Both the position numbers and the translations under genes were made by a program. Shown in pieces: positions 1-12,600 of a stretch of DNA of 64,000 nt. The notes beneath the pieces were generated by a model. That model was not told the DNA's origin, searched no databases, and saw only the letters and a program-made list of their open reading frames with translations. Origin of the DNA: Mytilus edulis (Eukaryota; Mollusca; Bivalvia; Mytilida; Mytilidae); NCBI RefSeq assembly GCF_963676685.1, contig NC_092348.1:14482867-14546866 (forward strand). Reading direction: 5' to 3'. Numbering within the stretch: the first letter of the stretch is position 1; each line of letters begins with the position of its first letter.

Positions 1-141
1 ATACAACTCGTCTAAACATCAACCCAACAATGTTAGATTTGTAAATTTGCTTTCGCAAATTTTTGGTTCTTCCCTCGCCGGGATTCGAACCCATGCTACT
101 GTGATATCGTGACACCAAATCGCCTGCACTGCAGCCGTCCC

Positions 142-143
<2 letters not shown>
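1..143 (-). mobile_element. tRNA-derived SINE, minus orientation
   Basis: Read on the minus strand, a tRNA-like head ends in GGGTTCGAATCCCGGC, a near-canonical RNA polymerase III B box (GGTTCGAATCC). A tail follows containing the small hairpin AATTTGCGAAAGCAAATT and running to the window edge. The A-box half does not fold as a clean tRNA, so this is a SINE and not a working tRNA gene. It may extend beyond the left edge. Confidence 0.7.

Positions 144-173
<30 letters not shown>
141..173. repeat. TA microsatellite
   Basis: Run of alternating TA directly next to the SINE head; simple repeat with no other content. Confidence 0.9.
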
Positions 174-178
<5 letters not shown>

Positions 179-530
179 AACAATACAAAAAGTAAAACGA
201 AAGTCGAGCTAGAAAGCTAGAAACTAGAGCTTTGAATGAATGAGACATATTCCTTATTTAAAAAAAATGGATATTCAATAACCGTATTTTCGCACCAGTA
301 CAGAAATACTTGCTACTGAATTGATAATTCCTTCAGGCTCGTCAGTGATGCTTGAGGCCAAATATATTTGAGAATTCCTATTTAAAAAAGGAAGATCTTA
401 TAAACCAAAAACAGACAAAAAGTATAGCTTAACTCTGGTGAATCAGATACACATTAAAATCCATAACAACAAAAAGCTCGTTTGAGCGATCATTTTGAAC
501 ACTTTTTAAATAGTATGTTATTGTTTAAAG

Positions 531-614
531 CTTATGTCAAAGCTGCAAAAATCACCAGGAGAGAATTGACGAGATACTGAAAGAAAAAGAAATATTAGAA
601 AACAGATTAGAAAG
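531..614 (+). CDS. Gene A exon 2: CxxC plus coiled-coil start
   Basis: 84 nt between TTTAAAG and gtaaaa, phase 2 on both sides. It encodes LCQSCKNHQERIDEILKEKE and further heptad-like residues. The same-length exon occurs in gene B (36276-36359) and twice in gene C (55120-55203, 60763-60846). Without splicing, the frame stops at once at the donor (AGG TAA). Confidence 0.75.
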
Positions 615-3600
615 GTAAAACGCTAGATGTTGACATTTAGAGAAACTGTGGTAATAAGCATTACAAAAGACGGTACAGTATGTCATTGTTTTTAAAATTG
701 AAAAAAAATCTCTTTAATGTCTTGATAGAAAGAATTTTCAAAAGACTTTAAAAAAAACAATTCTTGAGAAGTTTTAGATAAAATGCTTGCTTTTGATGGT
801 CCGTTTGATTCGATGTACATCTTTGACTTTTGAACTCTTTACAATACACTTCCGTACAATCTTATCAACAAAAGTTTTTCTATTTACCTAAATGGTGGTT
901 TGAAAAATCTGAATGTAACAATTCAAAGACGTCTATCCTAAATATGCTAGATTTACTTACTGTAAGTGTGATGAGATGAATGAAGCTGTTAATTTTCTCT
1001 TTAATAAAGTTGATGTACGTTTCGTCAATAAAGTTTATCGACAGGTTTTAGGTCTTCCTATGGGCACCTATTGAGCCCCTTTAAAAGAAAACGTGTACTG
1101 TTTTGACTCACAGTTTATTACCAAACTAAAAGAAAGACCCGTTTACATTGCATTTAATTTAAAAATTCAACAACACTTACCGTTACTTTGATGATATTTT
1201 CCGTTAAATAGTCGTGGATTTTCTAAATATACTTCCGAAAATATTCCCAAAGGAACTTTTCTTAGAATAAATCAAATATTAGCGGTAACAACTGTCCTAC
1301 TTTGAGATATTTCAGTTTTACACGGTAAACTTTTCGAAAAAATGGACAATTTTGCCTTTCCTTGTTTTTCTTTCTTAATTGGACGGTAAGGTTCCTTTTA
1401 CACCATCGTATGGTGTTTATATCACAACTCCTTTACTATGCCTGTGTCTTTGTGACGCATAGGAATAGAATGAACATAATCTATGTGGTAAATTATTCCG
1501 TTACCACAAATCACTTACAGCCTTTACTAAATTATTCCATTGATATAAACATTTGGTTGTGAAGTTTGTTTGTACAAATAGAGCAATTACTTCAAACTGG
1601 ATAGCGCATCCTCATTTTACTGATATGTTAGTTACCGAGCCCGGAAATTTAGAAACGATCCGGGTAAACTTATCGAGTCTTTAAATAAACTTGTTATAAA
1701 TGGTTACCAATTAAACACTGTAGTTGTATCTTTGAATATTGTTTTTATTGGTTTTGATATTTATTTTGTTGTCAAGTTATTAAAATGAAACTTGATATTA
1801 TTACATACATATGTACATTAATGGCTCTACAATATGTCGTTTAAATTATTATACTTTTGTCTTTTTGAAGCCTTCTTAGTTGACAATGCGGTATTGGCTT
1901 TGCTCATTATTTCTAGAATCTTTCTACAGTTCTTCATTTTTGTGTGATTTGCCCTCTTGTGGAGAATTATCTCATTAGCAGCTATAGAACATTTTTTTTT
2001 CTGTAACTATTTAGCGTTTTATGAAGGATTGTGCGACGACTGACATTACGTGATGCCGGTATCCTGTATGTGTATTTTTTTGTACCATTTGAAAAAAAGG
2101 CGAAAGATACCAGAGGATATACTTTTCCGTCTTCGTTTGTGTATACGCTTCTGGGTTTTTCAGATATTTTAGCCTCGAGCATCACTGAAGAAATCTATTG
2201 CCGAAATGGGAATGTGGTATAGATAAGTTGTACTTTGAATGGTATTCTACTTTTTTGTTGTTGTTTTATAATCATTTGAAATCATATTAACTCCTTCAAT
2301 TTATCGAAATTTCTAATCTTCGTGAAAGTACATTAAGTCATTTTAAGTAAATTTATTTAATTAAGCAACTTCGGAGATTTCTTAATTTTGGTATAATTTA
2401 AACGGGTTTATATTGCTCAGCCCTGTCGATTTTGAGGTGGTCTATCGACTTTAGTTGTCGTTCTCCATCTTATAAATATGGGTATTCGTGTTTCAGTATA
2501 ATGAGAAGTGTATAAGCTTTCACAAAGAACCATGTATTATATTGTTTCTGTGAGATAGGCAAATGTGATAGAAATAATAAAAACATTTAAATTTAGCTAT
2601 CAAGGAGTTGATATTTTAGAATTATTTTCTGTTAAATAATTCATTTGCTGCTGACAAAATTCAATTGCAGTAAATGAAGTAACATACATTAAAATGCAGG
2701 TACAGACATATAGTGTGCATATTGAAAAGTCGTCGATTTAGTTTAACATGTTTCAAAAGGCCTTATTTTTATGACATAAGAGGGAAGCAATTACTTGCTT
2801 TGCATATCATAGATATATTTGTTCGATTCTTTTTTGTCTGTCTGCATGGACATTTTATCATTTTCTGCAATACCAAGAGTTACCAACGTCAGTTTAAAAT
2901 CAGATCAGACTCAACTTGAGGCACCAGAGTGATTATCATTGAAAGTACAAATTGGTGATAAAACTTACTTGCTAATATATATAATGAAGAAAGATAACAA
3001 TTTTGTGGCTACATATCTGTGGTCATCTGCCAAACATATATTTCATTCCTCTCAAGCAGGTTATGAAGGCATCAATAATATTTTCAAATTAATGACTTGA
3101 TTTCCGGTAAACAATGGTTCATATTAAGCAGGGTTATTCAAACAAAAAAGTTGATAATAAACGCAATATGAAGAGTATAGTATCAACTGTTATAATACCC
3201 TCCATATTATGCTGTAAGTTTGTTAACCATGAACATATTGGTGAATTGTCCTAATCTAAAGGTTATCTAAAAATATGATATAAAAATGAATATGTGGAAG
3301 GATTGCCAATGAGTTCACTGAAATTTGATTTGAAAAGTATTAACTTTGATATGTGGTTTATCATTTTCAGGAGTACAATACAGATGGCACAAAAAGATGA
3401 TGAAATTAGAAGCTTGGCATTGGAAATTGAAGGTTTCAAGAATAAGTAAGGAATATTTACAAAAATTAACATCATTTCATCCTAAGCAGACGTTAACCTT
3501 TTAGACATTACTGGTACCGTTTCTTTTGCAATTCATGCGATTCCTTCAGTTTGTGTTTGTTAACTGATTTGTTTCTTCTAAAAGGATTATTTGAACATCA

Positions 3601-6600
3601 GTGAAATAGTTTTGCCTAAATACAATTGACAACACATAATCATTCACATGCGAAAGATACTTGTTTCTCATATCTAATTTATTTAACATGTTTAATGCAT
3701 GGTCTTGTTATTTGAAGCCATATTTTTTTTATAAATTATTAGCTACAAAGAATACACAGCTCTTTAATTGTATCGGTTTTTATATACATTTGCTTTCAAA
3801 TATTTGGCTTTCAGCGTTCATGATGAAGGTATACGTAAAACCAGAAAACCGCTTCGGACGCATGCAATTTATATAACGTACTGTATATATAAAAAAGAAG
3901 AAATAGAAGAAAGAAATAAAAGAAAGAATTTATGAAAATATTTATATAGGGCACAGTGATATTTTGAATATAAAACGGCGTGAAATTATATTGTGTTCAT
4001 AAATCGTGAAATTACGACAGTGCAAATATTTCCAGTTTACAGTATTAGTATTAGATAGATTATTTCTTATTAGTTGTTATTAGCTTTGAACTAACTGTTA
4101 TAAGCTGTGAGTATTCTCTGTTTCTTTGTATTGTAGTCTGTGTTCTTGTTTGATGTAAATAAATTTACCGATCTGATGGATTTTTCAACTGATGTATATA
4201 GCTTGTTGTTTGTTTGTTCAGAGTCAGAAGTATAGTCAGCTCTTCTGTGTTGACATGAACTGTCATTGATCTGGTCGTAATTACAAAACTTTACATGTTT
4301 GAAAAACTAAGGCTTTTCTATCTGAGGAATAGAGTACCTTAGCTGTATGTGGCACAACTTTTAGGAATTGTTGGTCCTTGATGCTCTTCAACTCCGTACT
4401 TTATTTGGCCTTTTTTACTTTTTTTTATCTGCGTCAAAGATGCGTCTTATGTAGACGTTACTCGCCTCTGGCAAAAATTTATAATTTCAATTCGGGTATC
4501 TATAATAAGTTTGTGTAGCTGTATTTAACAAACATTTAGGAATTTAGGGTTCTCTATGCTCATCAACTTCGTACCTTATTTGGACTTTTTAACTTTTTTA
4601 TTCTAGCGTCAAGATGAGTCTTTTGACTGTCCCTCTGGTATCTTTCTTCCCTCTTTTGTAGACTGTGCAAACAAAAAAATCAATCCTGGTATTTATGATG
4701 AATTTATTCATATTCAGTGGTTGCCATTGTTTGATGTCTGTCAAATTGTTTTCGTAAATGTTTTTTAATAGCTGGTTTTTTTTCTTGATTAAATTGTTTC
4801 ATATTTTTCATTTGATGCCCTTTTCTAGCCGACAAAACGGGATGTTTTTCTCATTATTGAAGGACGTGTGGTTGTTTTTGATTGCTTACATCAACTCCCT
4901 TTGAACTTCGGTTTATAGTTGTCTCACTTGCATTGAAAACAAAACTTTACGACAAAAGAGATGATTTCAGCTTTCCATTCTTTAATAGCAACATTCCAGC
5001 AGCACCTGCATACGGAGTATATATCTCCCAATTGATACGATATTCCCGCGCTTGCAAATCCTATCCTGATTTTCTTGATATAGGGTTGCTGCTCACAAGG
5101 AAGCTATTAAACCAAGAGTTCCCAATGGTGAAGTTGAAATCATCCCTTCGTTAATTTTACGGACGCCATCACGAGTTAGTTGACCGTTATGGAATAACCG
5201 TTTCACACATGATATCGGATATGTTCCTTACGTCGTAACTACAATCCCTTTCCCTTTCATGAATGTCACCTACCGAATTAGACTATTTACCGGATTTGTG
5301 ATAACATAAGCAAACAAGACGTGTGCCACATGTGGAGCAGGATCTGCTTACCCTTCCGGAGCACCTGAGATCACCCCTTTGTTTTTGGTGCTGCTTATTC
5401 TTTAGGTTTCGATGTTGTTTCATGTTCTATTGTTTGTCTGCTTGTCTCTTCTTTCATTTTTAGCCAGGCGTTACCAGTTTGTTTTCAATTTATGAGATTG
5501 ACTTTCCGTATCTTTCGTCCCTCTTTTGCAATCATACCACACCTCATTATTTTATTTTGTATAATGTGATATATACTGTTTTTGGTAGATTTAAGTAGAT
5601 TTGGTATCATCTTTAGTACTGCTTTTTAAAATTTTCTGAACTGATATTTTATTGTACCCTTTTCTATGTACTTATTTTTAAGCATCAGGATGCATTGAAA
5701 AGCAAAGATAAATTATTCAACATATTAATACATGTAACTGAAAAATAATAACTAGAGGCTCTAAAGAGACTGTGTCGCTCACCTTGGTCTATGTGCATAT
5801 TTAACAAAGGACACAGATGTTTTTGTCATGGTGATGTGTTTGTAGATCTTACTTTACTGAACATTTATGCTGCTTACAATTATCTCTATCTATAATGAAC
5901 TTGGCCAAGTAGTTACAGTGAAAAATTATTTTGTAAAAATTTACACAAATTTACATAGTTTATGAAAATTGTTAAAAAATTACTAAAAAGGGCAATAACT
6001 CCTTAAGAGGTCAATTGACCATTTTGATCATGTTCAATCATTTGTAAGTCTGACTTTGCTGTACATTATTGCTGTTTACAGTTTATCTTTATCTATAATA
6101 ATATTCAAGATAATAACCAAAAGCTGCAAACGTTTCTTGAAATTACTAATTCAGGGGCAGCAACCCAACAACGGGTTGCCTGATAAGTCAGAAAAGTTTG
6201 GGCAGATAGATGTTGACCTAATGAACAATTTCTTTCCGTGAGATTTGCTCTAAATGCTTTGGTTTCAGAAATATGAGCCAAAAACTGCATTTTACCATAT
6301 GTTCTATTTGTAGCCAATTCGGCCATCTTGGTTAGCAGGCGGGGTCATCCTACACATTTTTTGAAACTAAATACGATAAGGACGATTGTGGACAAGTTTG
6401 ATAAAATTTGTTTTAGTAGTTTCAGATGAGAAGACTTGGCTGTTGTTTGCTCTATGGTCGGGTGGTTGTCGCTTTGACATATTCACCATTTCCTTTCTCA
6501 ATTTTATTTTGTAAAAGATTACCAAAATTTATGAAAAATGGTTAAAACTTGACTATAAAGGGCAACAACTCCTTCAGGGGTCAACTGACCATTTTGGTCA

Positions 6601-9600
6601 TGTTGACTTATTTGTAGATCTTACTTTGCTGAATATTATTGCTGTTTACATTGTATCTCTATCTATTATGATATTCAAGATAGATGTTGACCTAATGAAC
6701 AATGTCATTCCGTGAGATTTGCTCTAAATGCTTTGGTTTCAGAAATATGAGCCAAAAACTGCATTTTACCATATGTTCTATTTGTAGCCAATTCGGCCAT
6801 CTTGGTTCACAGGCGGGGTCATCCTACACATTTTTTGAAACTAAATACGCTAAGGACGATTGTGGACAAGTTTGATAAAATTTGTTTAAGTAGTTTCAGA
6901 TGAGAAGACTTTTGTAAAAGATTACCAAAATTTATGAAAAATTGTTAAAACTTGACTATAAAGGGCAACAACTCCTTCAGGGGTCAACTGACCATTTTGG
7001 TCATGTTGACTTATTTGTAGATCTTACTTTGCTGAATATTATTGCTGTTTACATTGTATCTCTATCTATTATGATATTCAAGATAATAACAAAAAAACGG
7101 AAAAATGTCGTTGAAATTATCAATTCAGAGACAGCAACCCAAAAACGAGTAGCCAGAATCATCTGCAAATTTTAGGTCAGATAGATCTTAACCTGATAAA
7201 CAATTTTACTCCATGTCAGATTTTCTCTTATTGCTATGGTTTTAAAGATATAAGTTAAAATCTATATTTAACCCCTATGTTATATTCTTAGCCATGGCGG
7301 ACATCTTGGTTGCTTGGTCGAGTCACTGGACACATTTTTTAAACTAAATACCTCAATAATGAGTGTGGCCAAGTTTGGTTACATTTGGCACAGTAGTTTC
7401 GGAGGAGAAGACTTTTGTAAAAGTTATCGACGACGGACGACGACGACGACGAGGGACGACGACGGACGACGGACGACTGACGACGGACGCCAAGTGATGA
7501 GAAAAGCTCACTTGGCCTTGTGGGTCAGGGGAGCGTTAAATTACTGAACTGCAATCAAAATTGAAAACGGTACATGAGAAAATCAAAAGCTCAAAAACAT
7601 TAAAGAAAAAAACAACTGATATATTCATGACTTGGTACAGACATTTCCGTGTGTAGAAAATAATGGATTGAACCTGATTGTAGAGCTTGCTAAACCTTTC
7701 ACTTGAAATAGACCATTCCAAATAATCTTATGGTGATTAACTGGACGTAAATTTGTAACGCGTTTCTTCAGAAAAGACTCATTTGTTACGCCTGTATAAA
7801 AAATATAAAACGGCACAAAAAACCCACCGTACGAATTAAATCAGCATTGAGGTCTCATATTTTGGCAAAGAGTTTGTCAAATACAGCTACGGTAATCTAT
7901 TCGTGGGGTAGAAAGTCGGTTTTAATTTGAAACTTAGTATGTGTGTTTTTTAAAAATTTTAAAAACCTTATTAGAATAAGAAGATGTTCTAGGATTGCCA
8001 ATGAGAAAAAAAAAATCAACACTGAGGAAACTCATATCATTAAGTCAGCTTTGAAAGGCACAGACACAACATGTGAAACCAGACAAACGAACAAAAATAC
8101 ATTTGTCGTTTTTAAATGTCTCCTCTTAATAAATTGTATTGTTAAGTTAGCTATATATCAATACTATTCTTAATTCGTGGATCATGTCATTCTTTATATC
8201 AAAATATAACTAGTGTTTAATGCCCGTCATAGGAAAGGAAATATTGATATCGATTGAAGGATTTGACAATTTTGTTTGAATAGCATTATTCGAAAAAAAT
8301 ACGTAAAATGTCATTCTCTTAGCTTTTAAATAAAGCCTTACTCTGAATCGAAACTGTTTTGTTTTGTGTTGTCGTAATATTTTTCGTTGATGATTTTAGC
8401 TTAATGAATGTGTAAGCTTCATTTTCTTATTTTACTATCTTTCTGGTAACATTTAATATAATCTATAATATATATATTTGCAGGGATGAAGCTGATAGTC
8501 AGGAATGTACTTTTCCCAAGTGAGTATTTATGAAATAAAAAAAAAGGACCATTGTGAGCATTCCTTTGAAACGGGACAATTAAAAATGGTACGCTTCACT
8601 CGCACCTTTTTTTGTCATCTGTAGTACTGTTTAAAGAGTTAAACGCTTTTTTTTTAACTTGGTCTTATTGTACTTTTTTATTTACTTGTTTCTGCCGAGA
8701 TGAATGATTTAGAAATCAAATATAAAAAACAAGTTTAATAAGCCTGTTTAAAATCAGGTATATAGTCGTTGGATATCTTCGTTTATATATTTTTTTCTTG
8801 TTAGGCCTTATAAACAATTAGCACATATGGTATGTTCAAATGAATAAGACTTAATCAACTTAAAGTCATTTCAAAGGAACAAAAATTGAAATTATATTAA
8901 TAAACGGACTACTGGCGCTGAAAAACAGACAATACAAATTGTAGAAAGAATATAAAATATTTATTACTAATAATACAACAAGTATATGTACAGAATATGT
9001 ATGTGTGGATATTTGATAGACCGCAGATAAAATGTTAAACCAGTTCCAGGGAGACAAACAAACCGATAGCTAAAGGATTGAAAAGAGCATATCGGTGACC
9101 CTATGATAACATAAGTGTCAAAACATCCCTCCTACGTGCAAGAGTGGACTGGACGGAGAACCCCCCTCTGTTTACACAGACCTCTGAAAACAACAGTCTC
9201 TCCGATGTTTTAAATGCAAACAACCTGAATTAGGTGTACTGCGGAAATGACACCTCCCTTCTGATACCAGAAGTGGAGGGGATTCCTCTTGATGACAAGA
9301 GCGAACCCTAGGAAATTATTTGATACCCTCCACAAAAGAGCCGGTAGGGTAGAGAAATGTGCCAGAGAGGGACAGTTCCAAGTCCGTTTATTGTCTCCCT
9401 GAACCGCCAAATGAATGGGGGTCTTATAAATCCCCATTCAACGCCAAACATTCTCTGCGCTCATTTATCTGGTGGGAAAACCTTAGCAACACCGAGTACG
9501 ACAGTTTCAATGGCAGCCTGAATGTTATTTAGGAAAATGCCAATACCGACTTGTGAAAGGTGGCAGCCGTCATTTCTAAATAAATTGTGTTCAGAGGCTT

Positions 9601-12600
9601 TGATAGCTGGATACCTCGAAATATATTGGCCTTCGGTCTTTATAAACGATTTTACAGCACAATTGACTCTTTTTCTAGATATTTCTACTATTTTTGGCCT
9701 TAATGTTCCATGCCAATAGGGCCTTGGTAAAATGTCTGACCATATAATTCTGATGTCAGGTGCAAAAACCTCTATTCTCAAAATTGAACATTTGATGTTC
9801 TCTATTTGCTCTTTTGATTTCATAAATACCAAATCATTTGCACCTAGGTGTATAAATAAATAATTAGGGGCTGGCCACCTTTTAATTTCGCTTTCAAAAG
9901 ATGAATCCAGATCTTTCCATTTCATTCCTGATTTAGGTATCCATTTAACTTGTACTCCTAGCCTATCCAAATTAAGGTTTTCCCCACCAGATCGGCTAGC
10001 AGCTGTTATGTCAGCCCAATGGGGAATAGAAGATTCCATTATCTAAACAGATGACTGCAGCTCATGACCTACAAACCGAAAACTATTTAAGGAGTTTCTT
10101 ATAATGTTGATTACTTATGTTCTATATGTACATATAAGGAAATTGAAAATTTGAAATTATTTTTACCAAGGAATCCTGATGTAACGCTCAAATACACCTG
10201 ACGACTACCTTCCCCATTTTTTGATAGCTTCGTCAGTAATACCACGCCTCTGTGGCGGCTCCAATTCTAAATGAATGCGATTTCAAAAGGTTAGGGTTTG
10301 GAATGTTATAAAAATTAACTGACTTTCTTAGCATAGCTGACAGTTGATAACGTGTTAGCGGTGACCCGTCAAAATGCATAAATAAATGATTACAGCCTGA
10401 AACCGCAGGACGTGCAGCTAAGTATTTCTTCAAGGTTAACACAGGGCAAATGCTCGCGTTATCTCTGTATTTATTTATCACAATGAACGTTGAATAACCT
10501 CTCTGATCCGATTTACTTTTCTTAATGTTAATTTTTAATTGACAATCTGACACGACCACATCCGACAATTGCAGTGCCTCGGTACTAGAATCAGATTTAA
10601 TTTTTGTCGTAAATTCACCTACACATAGCGAAAAATGCCAAAATAAATGTAGATTTAAATAATAAAGATTTATAAGTAGATGAATAAATACTAGGGAGAG
10701 CGTCTGTAATCTGTCGTAATAATGGTAATGTTACCGGGGCCCTATTGTCTCTCTGTGGGTGATTTCTGTGTAAACTTTCAAGCATTTTTGATACCTAGTA
10801 TCCCCTAAATTACGTTCCTTGTGAGAAAAAGAAATGCCACTTATTTATAATCGAACTCTAGCTGGAGAAAAATGCTTCATTGATAAATAAGCGATGAATT
10901 GTAGTAACTGTTCAACAGGAACTGGCCATACTTTATCCAGTGTATATAAAAGTTGGAATGAATCAAGAACAGATATCACTCTTGAATAGCTTTTCCATGT
11001 ATTTCCGGCTAACGAATCGAAAAAGGCCTAGCTGATTCCTCTGTTATAGAATCCATACTTGGTTCGGAATTGGAGTTGGTGTCAGAGATGCATTTGGTGC
11101 TAGGTTCCGGAAACGGGACCAATGGCAACGAGAAATAGCATCATCTTTAGTATTGGCCATACCTGGGACGTGATCTGCTTTAATTAATATGTTATGATGT
11201 AATGTTTCTAGAACTAAACGTCTAACTAAAATCATGACATCCGAAGATTTTGATGATTTCTTATTAATAATGTGCACTGCTCCCTCGTTGTCAATATGAA
11301 ACAACACCTTTTTATTTCTAAGTTCAGACCCCCACAGTATGATCGCTACCATGACTGGAAATAGTTCTAAAAATGTAATGTTAGACAATAAACCGCGCTT
11401 ATGATACGTTCTCGGCCATAACCCGTGAGCCCATCTACCCTTAAAATATATGCCGAACCCAAGTGTGGACCCCCCGGAACTGTCTGTGTAAAATTCGAGC
11501 GAGTCGTTAGAGGTCTATAATCTATCTGGCATTATAGTGAGACCGTTAAAAATTTTCAAAATGATTTCCACATCAAAAGATCAGCTGTTATGTTCGAAGT
11601 TATTCTTATTCTGTAATGTGGTTTATTCAAACCAATCGTTGAATCAATCAATCTTCTGCAAAAAGCTCTCCCCGGCGCGACAACAGGACATGCAAAGTTT
11701 GATGAACCCAAAAGGGATTGCATTTTTTTGTTATAACAAAATGTTTGTATGAAGCTAAACAGATGCTATGTGAGAAAGTTATAACGTGCTTTACACTCTT
11801 AAGAACAAACTGCACGTGATAATTCTTAAAACAGAAAGAGGTGTTCCAAAATGTAAGACAGTGTAAGTGGCGAGGTAAGTGGACACTTTTAATTTATATT
11901 TCAAACACATAATCCAAAAACAACATACGCCAGTAGCCTCATTAAATTCAATTATCTGATAAACAATAATTGCTATTGTTCGGAATTTATCTCTTATGGA
12001 AGATTCACGTTGTTTGGTTGCTGCCTTTTTTTTATGCATGCATTCTGATTTTGTTCTTCGAAATTGTAGTTGGAATGTAAAATAACAAAAAAAAAATACC
12101 GAATTTCGAGGAAAATGCAAAACGGAAAGTCCGTAATCAAATGGCAAAATCAAAAGCTCAAACACATCAAACGAATAGATAACCGTTTATCATTTTAAAA
12201 ATCAACGATAAGGTAGATATAACAGATTATAAGGTAATAATGAGGAAGTTGACAATTTTGTTTGGATGGTCTTGAAATATGTCAGGTATCCGCTACAACC
12301 CTCATAGAGTTCATTTATGTAGACGTCTGCTAAAATGCAATCAACTTTCATTCGTGAATGAAATAAAGATTGAAAAGTGTTTTTGTTGATAATGAACATC
12401 TATTTTGCAGAAACTATAGATATTTGTAGTATATTTTTATTTTCAGAGAAACATCTGCTGATGATTTAGAATCAGTTTCTTCCGAGTAAGTAATTTTGAT
12501 ATAACACATGGGTTCGTTTGAACCATACGTCTTTATCAGGAGCGTTCAAAACTGATGTCATCAAGCTGCTAAAAGTTCATGAGAGTTAAAAAAAATATTT

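Larger units (their letters stand above)
615..3370. other. Gene A intron 2 with decayed retroelement pieces
   Basis: Contains a degraded reverse transcriptase remnant (about 790 to 1700), the end of dispersed repeat family R5 (1850-1995) and a short repeat scrap at 2090-2220 (minus-strand copy of the RT-element tail and R2-like text). I see nothing further in 2230-3370. Confidence 0.5.
3446..8483. other. Gene A intron 3, repeat-filled
   Basis: 3450-4040 shows nothing recognisable beyond AT-rich sequence. It then holds an R5 fragment (4050-4215), an R4 copy (4220-4560), an RT-element tail (4580-4665), an RT fragment with tail (4930-5540), the long repeat R1 (5748-7546) and R3 (7540-7840). I see nothing in 7850-8180. 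Confidence 0.5.
9060..11760 (-). mobile_element. 5'-truncated Ngaro-like tyrosine-recombinase retrotransposon
   Basis: On the minus strand the order is RT C-terminal piece (11745-11540), RNase H (11507-11044), tyrosine recombinase (about 10660-10165) and SGNH/GDSL-type hydrolase (10039-9461). The RT-RNase H-YR order is that of the DIRS/Ngaro group, and a hydrolase ORF after YR is typical of Ngaro. No gag or catalytic RT region remains. Recombinase frameshifts and a stop make the copy inactive. The boundaries are approximate, taken from where coding and GC-richer sequence fades. Confidence 0.75.
8520..12446. other. Gene A intron 4 containing a Ngaro-like element
   Basis: 8520-9055 is AT-rich with nothing recognised. 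The tyrosine-recombinase retroelement occupies about 9060-11760. 12060-12185 is an R3 fragment. Nothing is seen between 12190 and 12446 except a short similarity (12245-12275) to text upstream of exons 4 and 6. Confidence 0.5.

Noticed and set aside
1..143. Functional tRNA gene
   Set aside because: Only the B-box half fits a tRNA; the acceptor stem and A box do not pair, and a SINE tail follows.
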